A stretch of DNA of 64,000 nt, from assembly GCF_025548535.1 (NCBI RefSeq), contig NZ_JAJLQW010000003.1:62001-126000 (forward strand), in the 5' to 3' direction. This document shows, piece by piece, positions 34,981-43,669 of this stretch; positions within the stretch are counted from its first letter, which is position 1; the number at the start of each line of letters is the position of its first letter. A model generated the notes under the pieces. The model ran no database searches. It saw nothing but the letters and a program-made list of their open reading frames with translations, and was not told the origin of the DNA. Source of the DNA: Undibacterium sp. Jales W-56 (GTDB lineage: Bacteria > Pseudomonadota > Gammaproteobacteria > Burkholderiales > Burkholderiaceae_D). The position numbers and the translations under genes are program-made.

Positions 34981-37900
34981 TTAAGCAGCGCGGGTGATCT
35001 CGCCTATCACTGGCGCCTTGGGCTTTTGCAACAGACGCGCTTGTTCAGCATAGTAGTTTTCCATGGCTTTTTCTTTGACATGCCCAAAACCACGGACATG
35101 TTCAGGCAAATTAGCCAGCGCCACCGCTTTGTCCAGATTATCCTTGGTCAATCTTGCGATCTGGCTCAATACGGTTTCACGATAATTGGCGATCAGGGCG
35201 CGCTCGGACTTGCGTTCCTCGGTGTAGCCAAAGATATCGAACTTACTGCCGCGCAGGCCCTTGCATTTCGCCAGTAACTTGAAGGCATGCCAGACCCAGG
35301 AGCCGTATTCGGCTTTGATCAAATGGCCTTGACCGTCCTTCTTCGAGAACAGCGGCGGAGCCAGATTGAATTTCAGGGAGAAATCGCCTTCAAACTGTTG
35401 TTTAAGCTGGTCGGTAAATTGGCCGTCGGTGTACAGGCGCGCAACTTCATATTCGTCCTTATACGCCATCAGCTTGAATGCATACTTCGCCACGGCGGTT
35501 GCCAGTTTATTGCCGGCGCCGAGCACGGCTTCGGCAGCGCGGACCTGGGCGACCAGGTCCTGATATTGCTGTGCGTACGCAGAGTTCTGATAGGCCGTCA
35601 GGTAGTCGACGCGGCGCTTGATAAGATGCTCCAGACTTTGCGGCATCTGCACGATGACAGGCGCGGACGGGATCGCGATTTTTTCTACGCGGGCCAGATC
35701 GACGGCGGCCCGGCGGCCCCACAGGAAGGCTTTTTTATTCGATTCAATGGCGACGCCGTTCAGCTCGACTGCACGCATCAGGGCGGCCTCGGATACCGGG
35801 ATCGCGCCTTTTTGGTAGGCAAAACCGAGCATGAATAAATTCGTCGCAATCGAGTCGCCCATCAAGGCCGTCGCGAGTCTGGTCGCATTGATAAAGTCGA
35901 CCTTGTGATCCACCGATTCGGCAATCAATTGCTCTACCGATTCTGCCGGGAATTGCCAGTCGGGATTTTTAGCGAAAGGACCGGTCGGTTGCTCATGCGT
36001 ATTCACGACTGCGCGGGTGCGGCCAGCGCGCATCTTGGAAATCGCGTCATGTGCACCGGTGGTCAGCATATCGCAGCCGAGGATCAGATCCGCTTCCCCG
36101 GTCGCAATACGCTGCGCGCGCAAACGGGCGACATTGTGCGCGATACGGATATGCGAGGTGACGGAACCGTTTTTCTGCGACATCCCGGTCATATCCAGCA
36201 CCGAGACGCCCTTGCCTTCCAGATGCGCGGCCATGCCGATCAAGGCGCCGATGGTAATGACGCCGGTACCGCCGATGCCGTTGAGCAAAATGTTGTACGG
36301 TACCGCGCAGGTCGGCAACACGGGTTCTGGCAATCCGCCGAAGTCGTCGATTTTTGCAGTGCCGGTTTTGGATTTGCGCAAGCTGCCGCCCTCGACCGTG
36401 ACAAAGCTGGGGCAAAAACCTTTGGCGCAGGAATAATCCTTGTTGCAAGACGATTGATCAATCGTGCGCTTGCGGCCGAATTCGGTTTCCAGCGGCATGA
36501 TCGAGGTACAGTTCGATTGCACACCGCAGTCGCCGCAGCCTTCGCATACCGCTTCGTTGATGAACATGCGCTGATTCGGGTCGGGGAATTCTTTCTTTTT
36601 GCGGCGCCGACGTTTTTCTGCGGCGCAGGTCTGGTCGTAGATCAGCACCGTGGCACCTGCGATTTCACGCAATTCGCGCTGGACGGCATCCATCTCCTTG
36701 CGGTCATGCAGCGTCACAAAATCCGGCAAAGCGGAGCGATCGGCATAGCGGGATAAGTCCTCAGTAACAAGCGCAATGCGCTTGACACCTTCGGCCGCCA
36801 TTTGCTGTGCCATCATCGGCACGGAAATGATACCGTCGATTGGCTGCCCGCCGGTCATCGCGACGGCGTCGTTGTACAAAATCTTGTAAGTGATATTCAC
36901 CTTGGCGGCAATGGCCGCGCGAATTGCCAGGTAGCCCGAATGGAAATAAGTGCCGTCGCCGAGATTCTGGAACACATGCGGCAAAGTCGAGAAGGCCGCC
37001 TGACCTATCCACGGCGCTCCTTCGCCCCCCATGTGGGTAGTCAGTTTATTGAACTCGGGATAGATCGCGGTGGCCATCACATGGCAACCGATACCGGCCA
37101 GCGCCAGGCTGCCTTCCGGTACTTTGGTCGAGGTATTGTGCGGACAGCCTGAACAGTAATAGGCAGGACGCGGCGGCGTATTCACATCCTTGCTCAGCAC
37201 CACGTCCTTGGCTTCCAGAAAAGCCAGGCGCGCCTTGATCAGATCGCTGGTGTAGGGTGACGGAAATAAGCGCGCAATCCTTGCCGCGATCACGCGGGCG
37301 ATTTGTGCCACCGAGAAATCTGCCTTCGAGGTCAGCAGCCAGTCGCCGCGTGGATGCACCCATTCGCCTTTTTCGTCGAACTTGCCGATCACGCGTGGCC
37401 GCACATCATCGCGCCAGTTGTAGAGTTGCTCTTTGAGTTGGTATTCGACCATCTGACGTTTTTCTTCGACCACCAGAATCTCGTCCAGACCTTGCGCGAA
37501 CTCGCGCACGCCGTCCGGCTCCAGCGGCCAGGGCATGGCGACTTTATACAAACGGATGCCGATCTCGGCAGCGAATTTTTCATCGATACCGAGCTCTTCC
37601 ATGGCCTCCAGTACGTCCAGATACGATTTGCCGGATGCCACGATGCCGAGCTTGGCATTCGGACTGTCAATGGTGGTGTGATTCAACTGATTCGCCCGGG
37701 CGTAGGCCAGCGCTGCATAGATCTTATAATCCTGCATCAGCGCTTCTTGCTTGCGCGCCTGAATTCCCAGGGTATCGAGCGACAAGCGGGTGTTCAGGCC
37801 GCCTTCCGGCATCACGAAATCGGCTGGATAGACGATCTTCAAGCGGAAGGGATCCGCATCGACGGAGGAACTTGACTCTACCGTATCAGCCAGCGCCTTG

Positions 37901-38595
37901 AAGCCGATCGCGCAACCCGAGTAACGCGACATGGCCCAGGCATGCAAACCCAGATCCAGGTATTCCTGCACATTGCAGGGATACAGCACAGGGATCATGC
38001 AGGCGGAAAAAATATGATCGGACTGATGCGGCAAGGTAGAGGAATACGCACCGTGATCATCGCCGGCCACCAGCAAGACGCCGCCGTGTTTGGCGGTACC
38101 CGCATGGTTCATGTGCTTGAACACATCGCCGCAGCGATCCACGCCCGGACCCTTGCCGTACCACATGGCAAATACGCCATCGTATCTGGCAGGGCCGATC
38201 AGGTCGACGGTTTGCGTGCCCCAAACCGCGGTTGCGGCTAAATCTTCATTCACGCCGGGCACAAATTTGATATGACTATCGTCGAGTAATTGCTGGGCTT
38301 TCCACAAGGTTTCGTCGAGACCGCCCAACGGCGACCCGCGATAGCCGGAGATAAAGCCTGCGGTATTCAAGCCTGCGGCCAGGTCGCGCTGGCGCTGTAT
38401 CATCGGCAAACGGACCAAGGCCTGGATGCCGGATAAAAATATCGTGCCGCTGGTCGACGTATATTTATCGTCGAGCCTGACATCACTGAGTTCGGCCTCG
38501 CTTGGAACAGGAGGAGTAAGCGGTATTGCGCGGCTTGGCGCAGAAGATGAGGCGGACGTGAGTCCAGCAGACTCCACGGTCGGGTCGGATGACAT
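34981..38595 (-). CDS. Indolepyruvate ferredoxin oxidoreductase, fused alpha-beta form
   Basis: 1,204 residues, a single-chain version of IorA plus IorB common in aerobic Proteobacteria. It oxidatively decarboxylates aryl- or branched-chain 2-oxoacids to acyl-CoA, passing electrons to an Fe-S carrier. N-terminal pyrimidine/transketolase-like region with 'GFISGYRGSPLGGLDETLWKA'; central TPP-binding region with 'YYCSGCPHNTS' and 'GGQPIDG'; a ferredoxin-like cysteine cluster ('CEGCGDCGVQSNC', 'CNKDYSCAKGFC'); then the gamma-type domain 'NILLNGIGGTGVITIGALIGMAAHLEGKGVSVLDMTGMSQKNGSV'; then a C-terminal extension of about 200 residues usual for this form. Upstream of icmF: products of branched-chain 2-oxoacid oxidation (isobutyryl-CoA) are the mutase's substrate, which may explain the pairing (inference). 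Confidence 0.92.
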   Translation of the reverse strand: MSSDPTVESAGLTSASSSAPSRAIPLTPPVPSEAELSDVRLDDKYTSTSGTIFLSGIQALVRLPMIQRQRDLAAGLNTAGFISGYRGSPLGGLDETLWKAQQLLDDSHIKFVPGVNEDLAATAVWGTQTVDLIGPARYDGVFAMWYGKGPGVDRCGDVFKHMNHAGTAKHGGVLLVAGDDHGAYSSTLPHQSDHIFSACMIPVLYPCNVQEYLDLGLHAWAMSRYSGCAIGFKALADTVESSSSVDADPFRLKIVYPADFVMPEGGLNTRLSLDTLGIQARKQEALMQDYKIYAALAYARANQLNHTTIDSPNAKLGIVASGKSYLDVLEAMEELGIDEKFAAEIGIRLYKVAMPWPLEPDGVREFAQGLDEILVVEEKRQMVEYQLKEQLYNWRDDVRPRVIGKFDEKGEWVHPRGDWLLTSKADFSVAQIARVIAARIARLFPSPYTSDLIKARLAFLEAKDVVLSKDVNTPPRPAYYCSGCPHNTSTKVPEGSLALAGIGCHVMATAIYPEFNKLTTHMGGEGAPWIGQAAFSTLPHVFQNLGDGTYFHSGYLAIRAAIAAKVNITYKILYNDAVAMTGGQPIDGIISVPMMAQQMAAEGVKRIALVTEDLSRYADRSALPDFVTLHDRKEMDAVQRELREIAGATVLIYDQTCAAEKRRRRKKKEFPDPNQRMFINEAVCEGCGDCGVQSNCTSIMPLETEFGRKRTIDQSSCNKDYSCAKGFCPSFVTVEGGSLRKSKTGTAKIDDFGGLPEPVLPTCAVPYNILLNGIGGTGVITIGALIGMAAHLEGKGVSVLDMTGMSQKNGSVTSHIRIAHNVARLRAQRIATGEADLILGCDMLTTGAHDAISKMRAGRTRAVVNTHEQPTGPFAKNPDWQFPAESVEQLIAESVDHKVDFINATRLATALMGDSIATNLFMLGFAYQKGAIPVSEAALMRAVELNGVAIESNKKAFLWGRRAAVDLARVEKIAIPSAPVIVQMPQSLEHLIKRRVDYLTAYQNSAYAQQYQDLVAQVRAAEAVLGAGNKLATAVAKYAFKLMAYKDEYEVARLYTDGQFTDQLKQQFEGDFSLKFNLAPPLFSKKDGQGHLIKAEYGSWVWHAFKLLAKCKGLRGSKFDIFGYTEERKSERALIANYRETVLSQIARLTKDNLDKAVALANLPEHVRGFGHVKEKAMENYYAEQARLLQKPKAPVIGEITRAA

Positions 38596-38732
38596 AGTAG
38601 CTCCAAAATTTGTGATTTAGATCGCAAAGAACATGAGTTGCATCCGGTAAGACACAAGTTTGCTCGTCACCTATAGCGAGGTATCGGATATAGGTTTGTT
38701 TGCGTTGGCTGAGATATCAACCATTTTATTCC

Positions 38733-38820
38733 AATTCGATGAAAAATTCGATGTCAATCGGGCACCATCGGCCTTGCTCATAACGAGGCCAGATGGTGCC
38801 TGCACAAGAATTCATCGAAT
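38733..38820. repeat. Long imperfect palindrome in the 38596-39002 gap
   Basis: This 407-bp gap holds no credible gene. Within it an 88-bp imperfect palindrome has outer arms ATTCGATGAAAAATTC / GAATTCATCGAAT and inner arms GGCACCATCGGCC / GGCCAGATGGTGCC around CTCATAACGA. It has no T-tract and could be a dispersed repeat or a structured RNA end. Confidence 0.6.
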
Positions 38821-39002
38821 CAAAGAGACATCAAAGGAAGCTTCATGAATTTCGCTGCAGCGCTTCCTCGACTTCCTTTGAAATCTGCTGTGTACACAGT
38901 GTAGGCGAGTGACTGCTGTTAGGAAAATATGGAATTAAAATAGAGGTATCACAAAAATTGATACCATTGATTTTTCATCGATCCGGTAAAACGCTCTTAG
39001 TG

Positions 39003-39719
39003 TCAAAATGCGCGAACTACTTTAAAAACCAGGCTGTTGCGCGAGTTGTTCTTATATTGAGAATCGGTGCTGTGGTCGCCTGAGAGATGATGCCAGGCCA
39101 GTTGAAATTCGCAATTCAGATAATTCCATCCCACACCAAGTCTGGTGTCGTATTTATCAGGTAGCGAGACATAGGTTTTCTCATAGGGATAGGAAACAGA
39201 TGCTTGCTCGGAGAGATATTTGAGTAAGCCGATATGACTAAAAAAATAGAGTTCACTACTCATAGGATAGCTGGCACTGATATCAAGATAGGCCGTTCTG
39301 AGGCCATATCCTAAATAATCCGGCGAGTAATACAGCCTGCCACTGATATTTTTAAAACTCACCGTAGCAAAAACTTCTTTGTAATTGAGACTGGCTTCTT
39401 TTGGGAAAACCGATTGTGTCGCCCCTAACTCCCAGATCAACCCCGAAGGCAGCTGCCTGGCATAACCTGCGTACCCGATCAATTGCTCCCCCGATCTGTT
39501 TTGCTTACCCAGTGCGACTTGTGAGGCAAAGCCCCCTAGATACCATCCGTCCTTGCCATCAAAGGTTAGATTGAGTTGCAAGGCAGGTTTTTCGTTATTC
39601 AGCGAAACGCCGCGATAGACGTAGTCAGAGGTGACGGCAACACTTCCGCTGATTTGAGCGCGTACTTCTGCCATCACCAAAGGGAACAGCAATATCAGGA
39701 GGAGCGCTAACCTGTTCAA
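39003..39719 (-). CDS. TorF-family putative outer-membrane protein
   Basis: 238 residues. A signal peptide (MNRLALLLILLFPLVMAEVRA) precedes a beta-strand-rich sequence starting 'QISGSVAVTSDYVYRGVSLNNEKPALQLNLTFDGKDGWYLGGFAS', the hallmark of the TorF/TIGR02001 family of putative porins. It ends in a terminal Phe (VVRAF), as outer-membrane barrels do. It is the last gene of a four-gene operon led by an ECF sigma factor, 18 bp after the S8 protease stop. Cargo is unknown. Confidence 0.85.
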   Translation of the reverse strand: MNRLALLLILLFPLVMAEVRAQISGSVAVTSDYVYRGVSLNNEKPALQLNLTFDGKDGWYLGGFASQVALGKQNRSGEQLIGYAGYARQLPSGLIWELGATQSVFPKEASLNYKEVFATVSFKNISGRLYYSPDYLGYGLRTAYLDISASYPMSSELYFFSHIGLLKYLSEQASVSYPYEKTYVSLPDKYDTRLGVGWNYLNCEFQLAWHHLSGDHSTDSQYKNNSRNSLVFKVVRAF

Positions 39720-39737
39720 ATGAATGCCCGATGATGG

Positions 39738-41027
39738 TTAGTGGCGATTGGCAACGGCATGCGCCTGTTCGCAAGTACACGCGCATTTGCCGCTTATTTT
39801 CGTGATCGTGGCGCACAAGTCGATATTTCTATCAGACTGTTTTTCAGTATGGCCGGATGATTTCATGATGATATTTTGGCGAATTTCCAATGCGCTGACC
39901 GAGGGTTTCAATTCGCTCAATAATGCCATCATTCCGGAAATATGCGCGGCCGAATACGACGATCCCGACACAAAATTCCAGCGCGAACCCGGCAGCGTGG
40001 TGGGTATATCGCGTCCCGGCGCGATTAAAACACGATCGCCAAGCTTGCCCGTATCCTGATTCGACACGGCAAAGACCGCTGGATGCGATGCGGGGAAGCC
40101 GCCGTCCGACTTTCCAGGATCGACTGCGCCGACGAGCTTGATCCCGCGCTTGTGAGCAAGCTCCAGCAGGCGCAATAATAATTGATCGTCAGGGCCGCTT
40201 AAGCTCAGGTTGATTACCTGGGGATCCCGCATGATGGCGAAATGCAGTGCCTTACCCAGGGTAAAGCTATTGCATTTTGTGCTCAGGTCGTTTTCTTGCC
40301 AGCACGCTCGCAAGGCCATTAAGTGCGCATCCGGCGCGACCCCCATGATGCCGCCGCCATTTCCCGCGCGTGCCGCTATCACGCCTGCGATGCCGGTGCC
40401 ATGATTTTCTGCAATATAGGGATTGGCGCTGACAAAATTTTCCTGGATTGTAATCTGCCCGATCAGATCGGGATGTTTGCTTTCGATGCCGCTGTCAATC
40501 ACGGCAACCACAACGTTGCGGCCGGTTGCTACTTTATGAACGTCGGATAATTGCCAGGATTTAGCGGCGGGCTGTACCGGATACAGGGGATCATTATTCG
40601 CCTGGACATCAAATTGATGAACAGCTTGCGCCCACTCTACGCGCGGGTCCCTGGATAGGGATTCGATGATTTTATCCAAGGGTTCGTTGGCGGATTCTTC
40701 CATCACATAGCAGTCGATGTTTAACGCGGGCATGGGCCAATCATCGACCAGCTTTAAGCCATGTAGTTGCGCCAGCTCTTCCGCCAGACGACGACGCGAT
40801 AAACGTGTCATAGTATTTTTATAGCGTCCACCATAGCTTGCGTCAGGGCGAAAGTGCGATAGCGGCAAATGCAGCATCACCAAAATTTGATGCGAGGTAG
40901 TGGCAGCGCTGGTGACTGCGCTAGCGACAGCATTATTTTGCACCTGATCCCTTGATCTGCTTTCATCCTGCGCACAGGCCATCCCCAAAACCAAGCTCAA
41001 TACTATACCTGGCCAATATCTGCTCAT
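39738..41027 (-). CDS. S8 (subtilisin-like) serine peptidase, exported
   Basis: 429 residues with an N-terminal signal (MSRYWPGIVLSLVLGMACA). A prodomain-like segment (about 45-140) is followed by the catalytic domain. Catalytic residues: Asp178 in VVAVIDSGI, His209 in ENHGTGIAG and Ser357 in SGSSYSAAH. In the segment where subtilisins have the oxyanion-hole Asn (AAGN) this protein has GAVDPGKSDGG, so the Asn seems replaced by Asp303. The C-terminus is Cys-rich (CATITKISGKCACTCEQ). Its start overlaps the anti-sigma stop by 4 bp (ATGA), so it is translationally coupled. The context suggests a role in signal release or in processing of envelope proteins. Confidence 0.88.
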   Translation of the reverse strand: MSRYWPGIVLSLVLGMACAQDESRSRDQVQNNAVASAVTSAATTSHQILVMLHLPLSHFRPDASYGGRYKNTMTRLSRRRLAEELAQLHGLKLVDDWPMPALNIDCYVMEESANEPLDKIIESLSRDPRVEWAQAVHQFDVQANNDPLYPVQPAAKSWQLSDVHKVATGRNVVVAVIDSGIESKHPDLIGQITIQENFVSANPYIAENHGTGIAGVIAARAGNGGGIMGVAPDAHLMALRACWQENDLSTKCNSFTLGKALHFAIMRDPQVINLSLSGPDDQLLLRLLELAHKRGIKLVGAVDPGKSDGGFPASHPAVFAVSNQDTGKLGDRVLIAPGRDIPTTLPGSRWNFVSGSSYSAAHISGMMALLSELKPSVSALEIRQNIIMKSSGHTEKQSDRNIDLCATITKISGKCACTCEQAHAVANRH

Positions 41028-41683
41028 GGCGCACTCTTGGCATCGAGTGACTCGACTAACTGCATACTGGATTCCGCCCTGAGTTGTTCGATGATGTGAT
41101 TTTGCTCCTTAGGATCCACACTCAGCAGGTAGGCATCCGCCACAGTCGGTCCATCGACTATCCTTGCGTCAGTCCTATGCATGATGTTTTGAATGTCGCT
41201 GATCTTTGCATCTGGCTTAAAGACCACGACAATATTACCGATTGAAGGCGCATTGGGGCTGCTTAATGCATGAAATTGCGGCGAGTCTTTTTGTGGGATA
41301 GCGATGTAGGCAATCAAGCCAGCGATAACTACCGATTGCAAGGCCAGAACCGCTGGCCTCCATTGTCGTTGCTGGCTACATAGCCAATCCCATCCGGCCT
41401 GTAACAATTGCCTGATACGAGGTAACGGCGAAGCCGGTTGATTCAATCGGGGCAAGAGCCGCGCCAATGCCTGGTCGACATCCGGTTGTGAATGCATTAT
41501 TTGTCCTGAACCTTTCAGCACAGCAAGCGCTTCTGACTCTGCTCTGCATTGCGGGCAAACGCTTAAATGACGCTGTACCTGATCAAACTCTCTTGCATCC
41601 AATGTCTGCGCAACGAACCACGGCAACAGCGCTTGCACCAATTCATGCGTATCGGGATCTATTTGATGTATCTGCGTGTTCAC
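41024..41683 (-). CDS. Zinc-finger anti-sigma factor with a protease-prodomain-like periplasmic tail
   Basis: 219 residues. An N-terminal anti-sigma zinc finger, HxxxCxxC (His39, Cys43, Cys46), should hold the ECF sigma factor. One transmembrane helix lies at about 111-129 (AVLALQSVVIAGLIAYIAI). The periplasmic part (about 149-210, 'NIVVVFKPDAKISDIQNIMHRTDARIVDGPTVADAYLLSVD') resembles inhibitor-I9/fervidolysin-type prodomains of subtilases. The next gene encodes a subtilase, so the tail may bind it or be cut by it. The start overlaps the sigma gene's stop by 4 bp, giving tight co-translation. Confidence 0.85.
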   Translation of the reverse strand: MNTQIHQIDPDTHELVQALLPWFVAQTLDAREFDQVQRHLSVCPQCRAESEALAVLKGSGQIMHSQPDVDQALARLLPRLNQPASPLPRIRQLLQAGWDWLCSQQRQWRPAVLALQSVVIAGLIAYIAIPQKDSPQFHALSSPNAPSIGNIVVVFKPDAKISDIQNIMHRTDARIVDGPTVADAYLLSVDPKEQNHIIEQLRAESSMQLVESLDAKSAP

Positions 41684-42228
41684 AATATTTCCTCATGGTG
41701 GCTGGAAAGTATGTTTTTTAACTTTTGACGAGCGTGGAACATCCGGGTTTTGACGGTATTGACCGGGCAATCCATGGTCACTGCAATTTCTTTGTAATCC
41801 ATGTCATGAAAATACGTAAGGCTGACCACGACCCTTTGCTCCATGGGTAATTCGTTAAGTGCTTTGTGAATTGCCATTTGTAATTGCTGTCGAGTGATTA
41901 CTTGTTCCGGTTCATTCCTGATTGCGCCATGGTAAAGCTCAAAATCGGACTCAATGGGATCATCCGACTTGTTAATGGCTTTTAGCGCTTGTCGATAGGC
42001 AATCGAGAAAATCCATGTCGAGACTTTGCAGCTATGATTGAAGGTGTGCGCCTTTTGCCAGACCACCAGCATGGTGTCATTCACGATTTCTTCAATGAGA
42101 AACGCGTTACGGGACATCTTGTCGAGAAATCTCGCCAAGCGCGGAAAATAAGCGCGATATAAAACCTCAAACGCTTGACGATCTCCTCTAGCAATCAGTC
42201 CAAGGAGTTGCACCTCATGTTCTTCCAT
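41680..42228 (-). CDS. ECF-type RNA polymerase sigma factor
   Basis: 182 residues. Region 2 (about 20-90, 'AFEVLYRAYFPRLARFLDKMSRNAFLIEEIVNDTMLVVWQKAHTFNHSCKVSTWIFSIAYRQALKAI') and region 4 (about 125-175, 'ALNELPMEQRVVVSLTYFHDMDYKEIAVTMDCPVNTVKTRMFHARQKLKNIL') are intact; there is no region 3, as in all ECF sigmas. AGGTGTG precedes the ATG. It heads an operon with its anti-sigma factor, an S8 protease and a TorF-type protein. The divergent redox operon across the 351-bp gap is the obvious candidate target. Confidence 0.93.
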   Translation of the reverse strand: MEEHEVQLLGLIARGDRQAFEVLYRAYFPRLARFLDKMSRNAFLIEEIVNDTMLVVWQKAHTFNHSCKVSTWIFSIAYRQALKAINKSDDPIESDFELYHGAIRNEPEQVITRQQLQMAIHKALNELPMEQRVVVSLTYFHDMDYKEIAVTMDCPVNTVKTRMFHARQKLKNILSSHHEEIL

Positions 42229-42579
42229 TCACACCTATCTTCGACAGTAGTAGCAATCCGGCACCTCAGTATCCGCGTGTATCAACATTGTTTTCCCCGT
42301 CACTTGCTGTTAATACCGGCCCCCGCCAATAAAGTTCAGGTTAATCCTAAAATAAGCCATTACCTGAAAAGGATACTTGATGAGATTCAGCATGGCGATA
42401 GAAAAAAATAGTGTCGGTTAAATTTGAACCTTTTCAGGATAATTCCGTATTGACAGTAAAGCTGCAACTGAATTGCGAACCATGAGCTTGAAGCGGTTTT
42501 CCATGAGCAGGATACCCAGAAGCGCCGGGGCCTGAATCGGGGACGTTTTCTTTTTTCGGATTCTTGTATTGATGAGGAA
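42229..42579. promoter_or_regulatory. Divergent control region with a 10-bp inverted repeat
   Basis: No gene is seen. The region carries CCTGAAAAGG at 42363-42372 and its exact complement CCTTTTCAGG at 42429-42438, 56 bp apart, between the ECF operon (left) and the cytochrome/ApbE operon (right). The similarity extends a little outside (TTA.CCTGAAAAGG.T.C). The two copies, in opposite orientation, could be matching promoter or operator elements of the divergent operons. Confidence 0.5.
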
Positions 42580-43602
42580 ATGATGCAAAGCTTAAAAACA
42601 ACCGGAATTGCTTACCTGCGCCAAATCATGCTCATGGCGTTGTTGTGTGTGTATGCATTGTTTTCGTCTGGCACAGTAATGGCGGCGGATGCCGTCAGGG
42701 GCGGAACGCTTTTCAATGGTCCGCAAGGACGTTGTTTCGCCTGCCATACATCAAGCGGTCTTGCCGACCGCACTGCCGCGCAAATTACCAGTGCCATCAA
42801 TAGCGTATCCTCAATGGCCTCGCTGCGCAGGCTTAGCGCCACCGATATCAGCGATATAGCCGCTTACCTGGGGCCTGTAACACCACCGCCAGCGGCGATC
42901 ACGCCGCAAACAGGCTGGTGGTGGAATCCGGCAGAAGGCGGGCGGGGGTTTACCATAGAAAAACAGGGCAATAATATCTTCATGGCCGACTATTTGTATG
43001 ATCCTTCAGGGCGTGCCAGCTGGCACGCGGCAGGGCCCACGGCAACGACAGGCTCTACTTTCAATTCCGTATTGACGACCTATTTAGGCGGTCAAACCCT
43101 GACCGGTACGTTTCACCCGACGACGGGTACGATGAGCAGCGGCGATATCAGTGTGACTTTTACCGATCCGAGCCACGGCACGATTACCTGGCCGGGAGGC
43201 ATAGTTCCGATTGAGCGCTTTGACATTGTGCCTGGCGGTGCCAGCGCCGTGCCGCCTGCCGGCACGCCACAGGCCGGCTGGTGGTGGAATCCCAATGAAG
43301 GAGGACGGGGATTTTCCATTGAAATTCAAAATGGCACTATGTTCCTCGCAGGGTATATGTACGACACCGGGGGTAATCCTATCTGGTACGTCTCCGGCCC
43401 TACCGCGATGACCAATACCATGACGTATCAAGGGCAATGGCTACAATACGGCAACGGTCAAACCTTGACTGGCTTGTATAAACCGGCATCCATTGTCAAT
43501 CCCAACGTAGGCAGTATCACCATCCAATTCAGCACTACCACGACGGCTGTCTTGACGCTGCCTGACGGCCGGCAGATTTCAATACAGCGCTTTAGCTTTT
43601 AG
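42580..43602 (+). CDS. Exported c-type cytochrome fused to two GWWWN modules
   Basis: 340 residues, start ATGATG after GAGGAA (the second ATG at 42583 has better spacing). Signal sequence to about residue 36 (VMAADA). The cytochrome c domain (about 37-100) has CFACH (Cys52, Cys55, His56) and a likely distal Met near 79. Then come two GWWWN modules: 'GWWWNPAEGGRGFTIEKQGNNIFMADYLYD' (about 113-220) and 'GWWWNPNEGGRGFSIEIQNGTMFLAGYMYD' (about 234-340). The same module occurs in the protein at 26306. It is first in the operon with the thioredoxin, DUF4266, DUF3570 and ApbE genes. Probably a periplasmic or surface electron carrier; the module may bind a ligand or a surface. Confidence 0.8.
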   Translation: MMQSLKTTGIAYLRQIMLMALLCVYALFSSGTVMAADAVRGGTLFNGPQGRCFACHTSSGLADRTAAQITSAINSVSSMASLRRLSATDISDIAAYLGPVTPPPAAITPQTGWWWNPAEGGRGFTIEKQGNNIFMADYLYDPSGRASWHAAGPTATTGSTFNSVLTTYLGGQTLTGTFHPTTGTMSSGDISVTFTDPSHGTITWPGGIVPIERFDIVPGGASAVPPAGTPQAGWWWNPNEGGRGFSIEIQNGTMFLAGYMYDTGGNPIWYVSGPTAMTNTMTYQGQWLQYGNGQTLTGLYKPASIVNPNVGSITIQFSTTTTAVLTLPDGRQISIQRFSF

Positions 43603-43669
43603 CTGGCGAATTTGTGCCTGCGATCCGGCAAATCACTGGACTTACATGCATATCATCTGGGATCTTAAT

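Noticed and set aside
35905-36756. 283-residue plus-strand ORF
   Set aside because: Antisense to the indolepyruvate oxidoreductase gene, with no recognisable domain.
38660-38848. 62-residue plus-strand ORF
   Set aside because: It spans the 88-bp palindrome and has no ribosome binding site; its codons are explained by the repeat.
39738-41027. Lipobox in the S8 protease signal (LGMAC)
   Set aside because: The residues before Cys do not fit the lipobox consensus well; an ordinary signal peptide is as likely.
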